Assembly: GCF_003057885.1 (NCBI RefSeq)
Contig: NZ_QAGK01000012.1
Location: 1-64,000, forward strand
Reading direction: 5' to 3'
DNA: 64,000 nt
Origin: Oceaniglobus ichthyenteri
GTDB taxonomy: Bacteria; Pseudomonadota; Alphaproteobacteria; Rhodobacterales; Rhodobacteraceae
Made by a program: the position numbers and the translations under genes. Every line of letters begins with the position of its first letter. Position 1 is the first letter of the stretch. The notes under the pieces are model-generated. The model made no database searches. It had not been told where the DNA came from and saw nothing but the letters and a program-made list of their open reading frames with translations. Below are positions 44,217-53,677 of the stretch, one piece after another.

Positions 44217-44999
44217 TTACAGGTTTTCGGGCTGGGGCATTCCCAACACATGGTATCCGCCATCAACGCGGATGATTTCGCCCGTGGTACAGGCCCCGGC
44301 ATCAGAGGCCAGATAAACCGCCGTGCCGCCCACCGCCTCAAGCGTGGCATTGCCGCCCAAGGGGGCGTTGGTATCGGTGTGTTTAAATGTCTTGCGCGCC
44401 CCGCCAATCGCCGCCCCGGCCAAGGTTTTCATCGGGCCCGGCGAAATCGCATTCACCCGAATGCCATCGCGGCCCAGATCATTGGCCAGATAGCGCACCG
44501 AAGATTCCAGCGCCGCCTTGGCCACGCCCATGACGTTATAAAACGGCGTAACCCGGTTTGACCCCTGATAGGTCAAGGTCAGCAAGGTGCCGCCATTTGG
44601 CATCAGTTCAGAGGCGCGGCGCGCCACATCGATAAAACTGTAACAACTGATTGCCAGCGAGTTTTTGAAATTCTCGCGGCTGGTGTTGATGAAACGGCCC
44701 GTCAGTTCGTTCTTATCGGAAAACGCGATGGCATGGACCAGAAAATCAATACTGCCCCAGGTGTCTTTTAACGTATCAAACGCCAGATCAAGCGAGGCAT
44801 CATCACTCACGTCAACATCAATCAACGTGGTGCTGCCAACAGAGGCGGCCAGGGGTTCAACCCGTTTGCCGAACCCTTCACCCTGATAGGTAAAGGCCAA
44901 TTCCGCACCCGCCCCGGCCATGGCCGACGCAATGCCCCAGGCGATGGAGCGTTCATTTGCCACGCCCATGATCAGGCCGCGTTTTCCCTTAAGATCCAT
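44217..44999 (-). CDS. fabI: Enoyl-ACP reductase (NADH)
   Basis: This 260-residue short-chain dehydrogenase fold enzyme reduces trans-2-enoyl-ACP in fatty-acid elongation. It has MDLKGKRGLIMGVANERSIAW, the FabI-specific SIAW motif, and the active-site YNVMGVAKA (Tyr-x6-Lys) near 156-163. The order fabA-fabB-fabI on the minus strand suggests one operon for unsaturated fatty-acid synthesis and elongation. The C-terminus MPQPENL is 4 bp from the serine hydrolase start. It is the target class of triclosan-type inhibitors. Confidence 0.96.
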   Translation of the reverse strand: MDLKGKRGLIMGVANERSIAWGIASAMAGAGAELAFTYQGEGFGKRVEPLAASVGSTTLIDVDVSDDASLDLAFDTLKDTWGSIDFLVHAIAFSDKNELTGRFINTSRENFKNSLAISCYSFIDVARRASELMPNGGTLLTLTYQGSNRVTPFYNVMGVAKAALESSVRYLANDLGRDGIRVNAISPGPMKTLAGAAIGGARKTFKHTDTNAPLGGNATLEAVGGTAVYLASDAGACTTGEIIRVDGGYHVLGMPQPENL

Positions 45000-45008
45000 A
45001 ATCGCGCC

Positions 45009-46238
45009 TTATCCTTGATATTTGCTTAACAACATCGACCCATTGGTGCCGCCAAAGCCAAAGCTGTTGGTCATCACCGTATCAAGGCCGGCATTTTCCA
45101 CCAATTTTGTGGCGATTTCTTCGGGTTTCAACGCCGGATCCAATGTTTCAACGTTGATTGATGGCGCAATGAAATCCTGATCCAGCATCAACAGGCAAAA
45201 GATCGCCTCAAGCGCGCCAGCGGCCCCTTGGGCATGACCGGTCATGGATTTTGTGCTGGATACCGGCGGTGTTGTACCATCGCCAAACACCCGGCGCACG
45301 GCCTCAATCTCACCCACATCGCCCACCGGTGTGCTGGTGCCATGGGCATTGATATAGCTGACTTTGCGCCCTTCGGGCAGGGTTTTGAGCGCGCCGCGCA
45401 TGGCCCGTTCGCCGCCTTCGCCCGAGGGGGCCACCATATCGGCACCGTCGCTGGTGGCGGCAAATCCGGTGACTTCGGCATAGATTTTCGCACCCCGCGC
45501 CAAGGCATGATCGAGCGATTCCAAAACCACGATGCCACCGCCGCCCGAAATCACAAATCCATCGCGGGTGGCGTCGAATGCGCGCGAAGCGGTTTCGGGC
45601 GTGTCGTTATATTTGCTGCTCATCGCGCCCATGGCATCAAACAGGCATGACAGGGTCCAATCCAATTCTTCGCCGCCGCCGGCAAACATCACATCTTGTT
45701 TGCCCATCATGATCTGCTCAGACGCCGACCCGATACAATGCAACGATGTGGAACAGGCCGAGGTGATCGAATAATTGATGCCTTTGATCTTGAACGCTGT
45801 CGCCAGATTGGCCGAAATCGTCGATGACATGGTTTTTGGCACGGCAAACGGGCCGATCCGTTTGGTTGCACCGGATTTCAGTACCGTTTGGTGCGCGGCG
45901 AACATCGCGCTGGTGGAGGGCCCGCCCGACCCGGCAATCAACCCGGTCATCGGGTTGACGATCTGATCTTCGCTCAATCCTGCATCGGCAATCGCCTGGC
46001 TCATCGCGATATGGGCATAGGCGGCACCCGGCCCCATGAACCGCAAGGTGCGTTTGTCGATATGTTCGGACGGGTCGATTTTCAGCGTTCCGGCGATTTG
46101 GCTGCGAAATCCGTGTTCGGCCATTTCAGGGCTGGCCACGACGCCGGATTTCCCTGCCTTAAGCGATTCAGCCACCTCTTTGGCCGAGTTTCCAATAGAC
46201 GATACGATGCCCAATCCGGTGATAACGACGCGGCGCAT
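45009..46238 (-). CDS. fabB: 3-Oxoacyl-ACP synthase I
   Basis: This 409-residue condensing enzyme elongates unsaturated acyl-ACP intermediates. The nucleophile cysteine is in [14 protein letters not shown]. The catalytic histidines are in [11 protein letters not shown] and [15 protein letters not shown]. The glycine-rich [12 protein letters not shown] lies near the C-terminus. It starts [21 protein letters not shown]. FabB together with FabA is the classical anaerobic route to monounsaturated fatty acids. The gap to fabA is 13 bp. Confidence 0.96.
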   Translation of the reverse strand: MRRVVITGLGIVSSIGNSAKEVAESLKAGKSGVVASPEMAEHGFRSQIAGTLKIDPSEHIDKRTLRFMGPGAAYAHIAMSQAIADAGLSEDQIVNPMTGLIAGSGGPSTSAMFAAHQTVLKSGATKRIGPFAVPKTMSSTISANLATAFKIKGINYSITSACSTSLHCIGSASEQIMMGKQDVMFAGGGEELDWTLSCLFDAMGAMSSKYNDTPETASRAFDATRDGFVISGGGGIVVLESLDHALARGAKIYAEVTGFAATSDGADMVAPSGEGGERAMRGALKTLPEGRKVSYINAHGTSTPVGDVGEIEAVRRVFGDGTTPPVSSTKSMTGHAQGAAGALEAIFCLLMLDQDFIAPSINVETLDPALKPEEIATKLVENAGLDTVMTNSFGFGGTNGSMLLSKYQG

Positions 46239-46251
46239 TGGCTGATCCTTC

Positions 46252-46761
46252 TTAGCTGGCGGTGGCCAGGCCCACCTTCATGTCTTTTACGACATAAATC
46301 TCTTCGCCATCGGCCACAACCCGCCCGTCGGCCACGCCCATCTTTAACCGCCGGTCGATGACACGGGTGAAATCAACATAATAGGTCAGCATTTTGCGAT
46401 CGGGCTTGACCATTCCGGTCAGTTTCACCTCACCCACACCCAAGGCCATGCCCTGACCTTGCCAGCCGCGCCAGCCCAGGTTGAAGCCGGTCAATTGCCA
46501 CAGCCCATCCAGGCCCAGACAGCCGGGCATGATCGGATTGCTGGGAAAATGGCACTCAAAAAACCACAGATCAGGGGTGATATCGAATTCGGCCACGATA
46601 TGGCCTTTGCCATGCGCGCCGCCATCGGCGGACACATCGGTGATGCGATCCATCATCAACATCGGCGGCAGCGGCAATTGCGCATTGCCGGGGCCGAACA
46701 ATTCGCCCTTGGCGCATTTAATCAGGTCGTCTTTGGTGAAGGAGGTCGGATAATCGGCCAT
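46252..46761 (-). CDS. fabA: 3-Hydroxydecanoyl-ACP dehydratase/isomerase
   Basis: This 169-residue hot-dog enzyme makes the cis-3 double bond of unsaturated fatty acids. The active-site histidine is in [21 protein letters not shown], which also holds the catalytic aspartate. The N-terminus [20 protein letters not shown] fits the family, so the ATG at 46761 is used. It is the first gene of fabA-fabB-fabI and is divergent from irr, so iron could influence membrane lipid genes, though I see no iron-control motif. Confidence 0.96.
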   Translation of the reverse strand: MADYPTSFTKDDLIKCAKGELFGPGNAQLPLPPMLMMDRITDVSADGGAHGKGHIVAEFDITPDLWFFECHFPSNPIMPGCLGLDGLWQLTGFNLGWRGWQGQGMALGVGEVKLTGMVKPDRKMLTYYVDFTRVIDRRLKMGVADGRVVADGEEIYVVKDMKVGLATAS

Positions 46762-46940
46762 GGGGCGCCCTTTTTCGGTCAATGTTGGTGCTTTATGGCG
46801 TAGCACCGTCTTTTATATGCTGTCCAGCCAAAGGGATGTCGTTCTTGCGATTGATACGCAATCGCGGATAGCCCTATGGTAACGCTGTGCACAGATGTTA
46901 TATATAATTCAAACACCCACCAAGAGAGCGAGGGAACCAA

Positions 46941-47357
46941 ATGAACACCCAAGCCATCACGCGCGGCACTGCATGGTTGACGGATGCCGGATTGCGACCC
47001 ACCCGCCAGCGGGTTTCTTTGGCCGCCCTGCTGGTTGGCGACGGGCAGAATCGCCATGTCACCGCCGAAAGCCTGTTTGACGCCGCCTCATCCGCCGGAG
47101 AGGGTGTTTCGCTGGCGACAGTGTACAATACTTTGCGCGCATTCTGTGAGGCAGGATTGATGCAAGAGGTGACCGTGGATGGATCGAAATCGTATTTCGA
47201 CACCCGCATGGATGACCACCCGCATTTCTATTGGGAAGACACCGGGCGGTTGACCGACGCGCCGGCAGACGCGCTTGAGATTTGTTCACTGCCGGACGCC
47301 CCCGAAGGCACCGAAATTTCCAAGGTTGATGTCGTTATACGGCTACGAAGGGTCTGA
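46941..47357 (+). CDS. irr: Fur-family iron response regulator
   Basis: This 138-residue protein has a Fur-type winged helix (GLRPTRQRVSLAALLVGDG, VTAESLFDAASSAGEGVSLA, TVYNTLRAFCEAGLM). The metal-site region DDHPHFYWEDTG is of the Irr type. Irr in alphaproteobacteria accumulates under iron limitation and represses iron-rich pathways, responding to heme status. Rhodobacterales place it beside fabA, as here. The GAGGGAACC ribosome site precedes the ATG. The iron-control element TTTAGAA-type palindrome was not seen in the 46762-46940 gap. Confidence 0.9.
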   Translation: MNTQAITRGTAWLTDAGLRPTRQRVSLAALLVGDGQNRHVTAESLFDAASSAGEGVSLATVYNTLRAFCEAGLMQEVTVDGSKSYFDTRMDDHPHFYWEDTGRLTDAPADALEICSLPDAPEGTEISKVDVVIRLRRV

Positions 47358-47363
47358 GCGGGG

Positions 47364-48236
47364 TTAAAACCACTGCCCGGGCTCCATCAATCCCAGATCC
47401 AGTAATTGCTGTGGTCGCCAGGTAAAGGCCACCGAATTGCGCCATTTGAAAGCAACGATGTCAGGCGCGCTGCCCGGATTTGCCTTCAGCGCCTTGGCGG
47501 TGCGAAACGAACAGATCGCCGCAGTCAGGTTGTTGTGCCACGGGCAGGCATAGGTGTTATATTCGGCGATGTTGAAAGTGTGATCGGGCCGCAATTCCAG
47601 CCCGCGCGCGGCGCGAAACAGCGATATCCGGTCAATCTTGCGTTTTTTCCATGGAATATGCTCCTCAAACCGCCAGCGCAGACCGCCGAAGAAATCCAAT
47701 TGCCGTTCCATCGGCGCCCAATTGTTTGCCGCATCACCACGCGCCTGCGCGTAATAACCCGATTTATCAAGCCAGGCATCGCCAAGCGACACAGCCGTGG
47801 GATGCGCGTTCAAATCCGCGGCATACAGATCGACAACATAGGTCAGCATGGCATCGCGGCGTTCTTCGGCGTGAAATACCAACATTTCACCAACACTGCG
47901 CGTTTCGCCAAAAGGGTGGAGCAGGTATTCGGCGTTGAAACAATAATAGAGCCATGTTCCGGGGCGGGCCGCCTGAATCACGGCATTCACCGCGGGCACA
48001 AAAGCGTCAGCCGTTTTCGTGTTGTATGAAACGTATAACGCATCCGCCATCAGATCGGTTGGCAAAGTGATGTCGGCGGGGGCGAACACGACCAATTGCG
48101 CAAAGCCCCGGTCAAGATGATGGCGCAGGGTGCTGGCCACTTCGACAGGGTCTTCAACAATGATGATGGCCACAGGGCCCTTGCCCAACGCGCCCGGCCC
48201 ACGCGCCGCGAAATCGGAAAGAGAGTTGAAACGCAT
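47364..48236 (-). CDS. Glycosyltransferase family 2-like protein
   Basis: This 290-residue protein begins MRFNSLSDFAARGPGALGKG. It has conserved blocks EYLLHPFGETRSVGEMLVFH, ERQLDFFGGLRWRFEEHIPW, NTYACPWHNNLTAAICSFRT and the C-terminus LGLMEPGQWF. I know this as a Rhodobacterales family with weak similarity to glycosyltransferase family 2 (PF13704-like). The donor, acceptor and cellular role are unknown. It lies 6 bp from irr, which it converges with, and is divergent from miaB. Confidence 0.75.
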   Translation of the reverse strand: MRFNSLSDFAARGPGALGKGPVAIIIVEDPVEVASTLRHHLDRGFAQLVVFAPADITLPTDLMADALYVSYNTKTADAFVPAVNAVIQAARPGTWLYYCFNAEYLLHPFGETRSVGEMLVFHAEERRDAMLTYVVDLYAADLNAHPTAVSLGDAWLDKSGYYAQARGDAANNWAPMERQLDFFGGLRWRFEEHIPWKKRKIDRISLFRAARGLELRPDHTFNIAEYNTYACPWHNNLTAAICSFRTAKALKANPGSAPDIVAFKWRNSVAFTWRPQQLLDLGLMEPGQWF

Positions 48237-48346
48237 CGCACCGCACCATCGGACAGAAAGGTTAACATCCAATGAAACGGGGGGCGATTGCAAGCGCGCC
48301 AATCATCGGATACCACGCAGTCAAATTTCAAGACAGGATCGGCGAT

Positions 48347-49654
48347 ATGAACAAGGCAAAAAAGCTGTTCATCAAAACCTATGGCTGCCAGATGAACGTG
48401 TATGACAGCGAACGCATGGCCGAGGCGCTGGGCGGGCAGGGGTATGAAACCACAGATCGCGCCGATCAGGCCGATATGATCCTGTTGAACACCTGTCATA
48501 TTCGCGAAAAAGCGGCCGAAAAAGTATATTCCGAACTGGGCCGGTTGAAACCGCTGAAGGCCGACAATCCCAATCTCAAGATTGGGGTGGCAGGCTGTGT
48601 CGCCCAGGCCGAGGGCGAAGAGATCATGCGCCGCGCGCCGGTTGTCGATCTGGTGGTGGGGCCGCAAAGTTATCACCGGTTGCCCCAGATGGAGGATGCG
48701 GTGCGTCAGGGCCAGCGCGCCCTGGATACCGATTTTCCCGAAGAGGACAAATTTGAACAGCTCAGGGCGCGGCCAAAAATGGCCCGTGCCCCGTCGGCGT
48801 TTCTGACTGTGCAAGAGGGCTGTGACAAATTCTGCGCCTTTTGCGTCGTGCCCTATACCCGGGGCGCAGAAGTGTCGCGCCCCGCCGATCGTGTGCTGGA
48901 CGAAGCGCGCGATCTGGTTGAACGGGGCGTGCGCGAAATTACGTTGCTGGGCCAGAATGTGAACGCCTATCATGGCCACGAAGGCGGATTGGCCGGGCTG
49001 ATCCGTGATCTGGATCGCATCGAGGGGCTGGCGCGTATTCGATACACCACCAGCCATCCCAACGACATGGACGACGCTTTGATTGCCGCCCACGGCGAAT
49101 GCGAAAAGCTGATGCCATATCTGCACCTTCCCGTTCAATCGGGCAGTGACCGGGTGCTAAAGGCGATGAACCGCAAACACACGGCCCAGGAGTATCTGCG
49201 CGTGATCGACCGGGTGCGCGCGGCGCGCCCCGATATCATGTTGTCGGGGGATTTTATCGTTGGGTTTCCGGGAGAAACCGATCAGGATTTCGAAGATACC
49301 CTGGCGTTGGTAGAGGCCGTGGAATACGGCCAATGCTACAGCTTCAAATACTCGACCCGCCCCGGCACCCCCGCCGCCGAACGCGCACAAGTGGCCGATG
49401 ATGTGGCAACCGACAGGTTGCGGCGGTTGCAAGCGTTGCTGGGCGCGCAACAGCGCAAGATTCAAGATTCAATGGTCGGGCGCGACGTGTCGGTTTTGTT
49501 TGAAAAGCCCGGGCGCCTTCCCGGCCAGATGAGCGGCAAGTCAGAATATCTTCATGCGGTTCATGTGCATGCGCCGATGGGCAAAGCAGGCGAGATGGCG
49601 CAGGTGCGGATCGTGGAAAGTGTGACCAATTCTCTGGCAGGCGTTCTGATATAA
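48347..49654 (+). CDS. miaB: tRNA-2-methylthio-N6-dimethylallyladenosine synthase
   Basis: This 435-residue radical-SAM methylthiotransferase modifies A37 of tRNAs that read UNN codons. The N-terminal UPF0004 domain has [20 protein letters not shown] and NTCHIREKA (cluster cysteines). The radical-SAM CxxxCxxC is in [18 protein letters not shown]. The C-terminal TRAM domain starts near [21 protein letters not shown] use the ATG at 48347 (MNKAKKLF); the upstream in-frame starts would add residues outside the family. Overlap with the divergent gene at 48236 is avoided by this choice. Confidence 0.96.
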   Translation: MNKAKKLFIKTYGCQMNVYDSERMAEALGGQGYETTDRADQADMILLNTCHIREKAAEKVYSELGRLKPLKADNPNLKIGVAGCVAQAEGEEIMRRAPVVDLVVGPQSYHRLPQMEDAVRQGQRALDTDFPEEDKFEQLRARPKMARAPSAFLTVQEGCDKFCAFCVVPYTRGAEVSRPADRVLDEARDLVERGVREITLLGQNVNAYHGHEGGLAGLIRDLDRIEGLARIRYTTSHPNDMDDALIAAHGECEKLMPYLHLPVQSGSDRVLKAMNRKHTAQEYLRVIDRVRAARPDIMLSGDFIVGFPGETDQDFEDTLALVEAVEYGQCYSFKYSTRPGTPAAERAQVADDVATDRLRRLQALLGAQQRKIQDSMVGRDVSVLFEKPGRLPGQMSGKSEYLHAVHVHAPMGKAGEMAQVRIVESVTNSLAGVLI

Positions 49655-49949
49655 ATTACGCCGCGGTCACAATTTACGCCATTTATGCCGTAAGGGGAAA
49701 CAGTCACGCTGAACTGGGTCGGCTGTTTCCGGGGCATGGTTAATGAACCCTTTATAATTCTTCACAACTTTGAAAAAACCTTTAACCTGAGGTGTATCAG
49801 AGGTGATGTCTGGCCCGTCTGCACCGGCACACGGGCACGGGGCGCGACCACCGCACAATGCGGTGTAAAATATTCAGAACGGGTAAAACACGCGCGTTCC
49901 AACAGGTAATCTTCCGCTGCTATGATCGCAATCACTTGGGGTGAGAACC

Positions 49950-50303
49950 ATGAAACGCGCACTTTTTCTGGCCACGGCGGTGGCACTGGCAACGGCGATG
50001 CCTGCATTCGCCCATCAAAAACACTATAATACCGGCCATTCCGGTGGTGTGAATTACGGCGGGACTGTCACGGTCAGCTGCTATCGTGGTCCTTGGAACG
50101 ATGTCATCTGGGATCGGCCCAACGGCGTGTTCATCGACAGCCTTGTTGCTGTTGGATACGATTTGCCCACGGCGCATGCCATTGGTGAACGGATTTGCCG
50201 TGATCCGGCGCTGGTTTACAATCCTGACCGTCTGCGCGCCGAGGCGATTCGCGTTTTGCGCAATTCGCCCGCGCGGCGCGGCAAATATCACCGCAATCAT
50301 TGA
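49950..50303 (+). CDS. Hypothetical exported protein
   Basis: This 117-residue protein has a signal peptide (MKRALFLATAVALATAMPAF, cut after AHA). The mature part has histidine/tyrosine-rich residues (HQKHYNTGHSGGVNYG) and a C-terminal helical stretch (AEAIRVLRNSPARRGKYHRNH). Two cysteines are present (VSCYRGPWND and ERICRDPAL). I recognise no family. A GGGGTGAGAACC ribosome region precedes the ATG. The 295-bp gap before it (49655-49949) has a 7-bp GAAACAG/CTGTTTC hairpin that could end miaB, and otherwise nothing that I can name. Confidence 0.7.
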   Translation: MKRALFLATAVALATAMPAFAHQKHYNTGHSGGVNYGGTVTVSCYRGPWNDVIWDRPNGVFIDSLVAVGYDLPTAHAIGERICRDPALVYNPDRLRAEAIRVLRNSPARRGKYHRNH

Positions 50304-50308
50304 TCACG

Positions 50309-50339
50309 CGCCCCCGGTTTGTATGACCGGGGGCGTTTT
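50309..50339 (+). terminator. Intrinsic terminator after the exported protein gene
   Basis: CGCCCCCGG (50309-50317) pairs perfectly with CCGGGGGCG (50327-50335), followed by TTTT. It lies 5 bp past the stop of the exported protein at 49950-50303. Confidence 0.88.
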
Positions 50340-50573
50340 GCATTGGCGGGCATAACCCGGATTTCATCGGGTGATTGGCGCCAGATAAAATGCACTTTCT
50401 GGTTTTGAAATTTACGATTCGGCATGGAGCGGCTTTCATTTGCGCCTGCGCAATTTTCAGATTTATTCTTCACAATCGGGTGAAAGTTGTTAAAGTTTCG
50501 AGAGACATAACAACCGGGGGATGCGTCGGTGCTGCCAATTGCCAACGCACTCGTATTTCGAAGGAGACTGAGT

Positions 50574-51122
50574 GTGTTGAACTTTTCCAACGCAATGCGT
50601 GCTGCGCTGGGCGGTATCGTGATTGCCGCCGCGGCCACGTTTGGCGCGGGCGCGGCACAGGCGCAGGCGTCGTATGTGCCGGGCATCTGGGTTGATCCGG
50701 ATGGCTGTGAACATTGGGTTATGGACGATGGTTGGGAGGGGTATATGAGCCCGCACACCAACCGGCAGGGCATTCCGGTTTGTCGTCGCGGCAACACCTG
50801 TGCGGTGATGAACAGCGATCAGTTGTTCGCCACGGACAGCTATAAAATTAGCGCGCAGGGCCGGGCCATGCTGGCCAATTTTTTCGCCTCTGCGGGTGCG
50901 ACAAGTTACATCATCGCCGGTCATACCGACAGCCGGGCGTCTGACGAATATAACATGCGGCTGTCGATCAACCGCGCCAATTCGGTGGCCCGTGTGGCCC
51001 AATCCGCCGGTGCGCGGATCGCTGATGTGCGCGGATACGGCGAACGGATGCCAAAGGCATCAAACAGCACCCACGCCGGCATGGCGGTGAATCGCCGGGT
51101 CGAAATCATCTGCATTCGCTAA
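50574..51122 (+). CDS. OmpA-family protein with an N-terminal GIWxDPxGC module
   Basis: This 182-residue exported protein has a signal peptide (about residues 1-34, ending near AAQAQA). A short module follows (VPGIWVDPDGCEHWVMDDGW, then EGYMSPHTNRQGIPVC), and then an OmpA-like peptidoglycan-binding domain with YIIAGHTDSRASDEYNMRLS and NRANSVARV, ending NRRVEIICIR. The OmpA domain would bind peptidoglycan and hold the module in the periplasm. GTG at 50574 with AAGGAG upstream is the best start. The same module recurs in the next gene. Confidence 0.85.
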   Translation: MLNFSNAMRAALGGIVIAAAATFGAGAAQAQASYVPGIWVDPDGCEHWVMDDGWEGYMSPHTNRQGIPVCRRGNTCAVMNSDQLFATDSYKISAQGRAMLANFFASAGATSYIIAGHTDSRASDEYNMRLSINRANSVARVAQSAGARIADVRGYGERMPKASNSTHAGMAVNRRVEIICIR

Positions 51123-51133
51123 GGAGAGCGATT

Positions 51134-51436
51134 ATGAAGCTTACCAAAATCGCTCTTGTCGCCGTGGCGGGTTTCGCCCTTGCTGCCTGCGATATCGACG
51201 ACAAACAGGATAAAACCGTTGATCGGTTCATCGACAGCAAAGATCTGTCGCAACTGAAGGCCGGTATCTGGATCGATCCAAACGGTTGTGATCACTGGAT
51301 CATTGACGATGGCATCGAAGGATATCTTTCGCAGCGTCTGGATAAGTACGGCAAACCCGTGTGTTCCGGCGCGGGCGCGCCCAATACGGCGATTGGCCCG
51401 TTCAACAAGGGCACGTCGATTCCCGATCCGATCTGA
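51134..51436 (+). CDS. Lipoprotein carrying the GIWxDPxGC module
   Basis: This 100-residue protein starts MKLTKIALVAVAGFALAACD, with lipobox LAAC. The mature part has a short acidic linker and then the same module as the previous gene (AGIWIDPNGCDHWIIDDGIE, then GYLSQRLDKYGKPVC), with a Pro-rich C-terminus. It lacks the OmpA domain. It is 11 bp after that gene, so the pair is probably co-transcribed. The module's function is unknown, but its two conserved cysteines could form a disulfide. Confidence 0.8.
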   Translation: MKLTKIALVAVAGFALAACDIDDKQDKTVDRFIDSKDLSQLKAGIWIDPNGCDHWIIDDGIEGYLSQRLDKYGKPVCSGAGAPNTAIGPFNKGTSIPDPI

Positions 51437-51470
51437 TCGTGAAACGACGTTCGGTCAAACGCAAGATATC

Positions 51471-51496
51471 GGGGCGCGCGGGGAACTGCGCGCCCC
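51471..51496 (+). terminator. Hairpin after the module-protein pair
   Basis: GGGGCGCGC (51471-51479) pairs perfectly with GCGCGCCCC (51488-51496). There is no clear T run, so it is a weak or Rho-assisted terminator candidate. Confidence 0.5.
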
Positions 51497-51574
51497 ATTC
51501 ACGTGTTTGTGACTAAACAATCCGGGTCAAACGTTTGGGCGGATACGCCGAACGAAAACAGGAAAGGGAACAGC

Positions 51575-52009
51575 ATGCTGTGGGTTGAGGACATTCTTGA
51601 AAGTGCGGTGATGTGGTTTCTGGCCCGGGTGCTGGCCACGTTTTTCTTCTGGTGGGCGGGTCTGGGTTTTATTCTTGATCAGGACACCGCGCGCGCGACG
51701 ATGGATGCCTTGGGGTTTCAGCCTGCCTGGCTGTTTGCCATTTTGGTGCCTGCGGTGCAGATCATCGGCTCGCTGATCGTGATTTCCGACCGATTCGTAT
51801 GGTTCGGGGCGGGAATGTTGGGCGTGTTCACGATTGGCACCATTTTCATGGTGCATGATTTCTGGAACATGTCCGGCCCGGCGCGACAGCAGAATTATTT
51901 GTCGGCACAAGAACATATCACCGTGATTGGCGGGCTGATTGTTGTGGCCATTGCCAGCCACATTCGCCATCTTTGGATCGAACAGCGGCGGCGGCATGGT
52001 TTTCTGTGA
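51575..52009 (+). CDS. DoxX-like small membrane protein
   Basis: This 144-residue protein has four predicted membrane segments: about residues 10-30 (FLARVLATFFFWWAGLGF), 52-70 (LFAILVPAVQIIGSLIVI), 75-95 (WFGAGMLGVFTIGTIFMV) and 118-135. The arrangement and motif VPAVQIIGSLIVI are like the DoxX family. It ends in a basic tail RRRHGFL. DoxX proteins are linked to quinone-dependent or stress functions, but nothing specific is visible here. GGAAAGGGAA precedes the ATG. Confidence 0.8.
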   Translation: MLWVEDILESAVMWFLARVLATFFFWWAGLGFILDQDTARATMDALGFQPAWLFAILVPAVQIIGSLIVISDRFVWFGAGMLGVFTIGTIFMVHDFWNMSGPARQQNYLSAQEHITVIGGLIVVAIASHIRHLWIEQRRRHGFL

Positions 52010-52104
52010 AATGACGGGTGTGTGGGGGCAGGGCGCAATCTCCCCTTGCACAGCGCGCCCCGCATCACCACCCTATAGCTGAGCAGTTATTTTCGGAGTA
52101 GTCA

Positions 52105-53106
52105 TTGGGCCTTTCCCCACCACCCCCCGCACACGCCACATTACCGGCCGCCGAAACGGTGGTTGAATTTCCCGATAACCGGTTGTTGATTGACCTTTGC
52201 GGTGAATACGACCGCAATCTTGCCCGTATTGAACAGGGGCTGGATGTTCAGATCACGCGCCGGGGCAATGCCCTGTCGGTCACCGGCGACGCGGCAGAGC
52301 GCGCCATGGCGATCCTGCAGGCGCTGTATACCCGGCTTGAGGCGGGGCGCGCATTGGAAACCGGCGATATCGACGCCGCCATTCGCATGGGCCCCAGCCG
52401 ACGCGCCGATGGCCCGCCTGCGGGGGATCGGGTGCAATTGGTTCAAGGCAATCGGCTTGAAATCAAGACCCGCAAAAAGATGGTCGAACCCCGGACCGAG
52501 GCACAAAAGGCCTATGTCAAATCCCTGTTCAAGAATGAACTGGCGTTTGGTATTGGCCCGGCGGGCACTGGCAAAACCTATCTTGCCGTGGCCGTTGGGG
52601 TGAACCTGTTTATAGAAGGCCATGTTGACAAGATCATACTGTCACGCCCAGCGGTCGAAGCGGGTGAAAAGCTGGGTTATTTGCCCGGTGACATGAAAGA
52701 CAAGGTCGATCCGTACATGCAACCGCTGTATGATGCATTGAATGATTTTTTGCCGGGCAAACAGGCGGCGAAACTGATCGAGGAAAAGCGTATCGAAATC
52801 GCTCCGCTAGCGTTCATGCGCGGGCGCACATTATCAAACGCGTTTGTGGTGTTGGATGAGGCGCAGAATGCGACGTCGATGCAGATGAAGATGTTTCTCA
52901 CCCGGTTGGGCGAAGGATCGCGCATGGTCATCACCGGCGACCGCACGCAGATCGATCTGCCGCGCGGTGTGCAATCGGGCCTGCATGATGCAGAACGCCT
53001 GTTGAAACATATCGACAAGATATCGTTCAACTATTTCACCTCCAAAGACGTGGTGCGCCATCCCCTGGTTGCCGCCATCATCGAGGCATACGAGGCCGAT
53101 GGCTGA
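52105..53106 (+). CDS. ybeZ: PhoH-like P-loop protein
   Basis: This 333-residue ATPase has a small N-terminal domain (about residues 15-95, KH-like) and a PhoH core with Walker A GPAGTGKTYLAVAVG (near 150), Walker B FVVLDEAQNATSMQ, and ITGDRTQIDLPRG. PhoH/YbeZ partners YbeY in rRNA processing and ribosome quality control. The TTG start at 52105 has GGAG upstream. It overlaps ybeY by 8 bp, so the gene pair is coupled in the usual way. Confidence 0.93.
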   Translation: MGLSPPPPAHATLPAAETVVEFPDNRLLIDLCGEYDRNLARIEQGLDVQITRRGNALSVTGDAAERAMAILQALYTRLEAGRALETGDIDAAIRMGPSRRADGPPAGDRVQLVQGNRLEIKTRKKMVEPRTEAQKAYVKSLFKNELAFGIGPAGTGKTYLAVAVGVNLFIEGHVDKIILSRPAVEAGEKLGYLPGDMKDKVDPYMQPLYDALNDFLPGKQAAKLIEEKRIEIAPLAFMRGRTLSNAFVVLDEAQNATSMQMKMFLTRLGEGSRMVITGDRTQIDLPRGVQSGLHDAERLLKHIDKISFNYFTSKDVVRHPLVAAIIEAYEADG

Positions 53107-53611
53107 GATTATTTGCGACGTCAGCGTCGAAGACCCAAGGTGGGCAAAATTCGGGCTTGAGGCATTGGCGACCCGCGTCATCACCGCCGCCCTGGCGCAT
53201 TTGCCCGCCGCCCGGTGGGAAGTCAGCATTCTGGCCTGTGACGACAAACGCATCGCCACCCTGAACGCCGATTTTCGGGGCAAACCGGTGGCCACGAACG
53301 TGCTGTCCTGGCCCAGCGAAGAGCGGGGCGCACAGACCCCGGGTGCGACGCCCGAACCGCCAGACCCGAAAGGCGACACCGAATTGGGTGATCTGGCCAT
53401 CGCATTCGACACCTGTCAGGCCGAAGCGGCGGCGGCAGGTATTGCAATGTCTGATCATGTTAGCCATTTGTTGATACATGGCACATTACATTTGTTGGGC
53501 TATGATCACGAAGATGATGCCGATGGCGATTTGATGGAATCGTTCGAAACACAGATTCTTGATAAGCTGGGGATCGCCGATCCCTATGGGCCAAATACGA
53601 TTGGGGGGTGA
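53099..53611 (+). CDS. ybeY: Endoribonuclease YbeY
   Basis: This 170-residue metal-dependent RNase matures the 3' end of 16S rRNA. The zinc-binding motif HLLIHGTLHLLGYDHEDD (HGxxHLxGYDH) is complete. The beta-rich N-terminal half includes TLNADFRGKPVATNVLSWP. It overlaps phoH by 8 bp and is followed 66 bp later by the CorC-type gene, the common phoH-ybeY-ybeX order. Confidence 0.96.
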   Translation: MAEIICDVSVEDPRWAKFGLEALATRVITAALAHLPAARWEVSILACDDKRIATLNADFRGKPVATNVLSWPSEERGAQTPGATPEPPDPKGDTELGDLAIAFDTCQAEAAAAGIAMSDHVSHLLIHGTLHLLGYDHEDDADGDLMESFETQILDKLGIADPYGPNTIGG

Positions 53612-53677
53612 CGCGGCGCGCACCCTGATCATATAGTATTCATCCGCAAGAATGCGGCGCAACACCGGAAAGGGACA

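Noticed and set aside
46762-46940. Iron-control element between fabA and irr
   Set aside because: I looked for a TTTAGAA-type dyad and saw none. The A+T-rich ATATATAATTC near 46900 does not match.
49740-49760. CtrA-type site (TTAA-N7-TTAA)
   Set aside because: The second half is TTTA and there is no start nearby, so it is too weak to report.
51285-51294. Another TGTGATCAC half-match to the palindrome
   Set aside because: It lies inside the lipoprotein gene, lacks the final A, and is not near a start.
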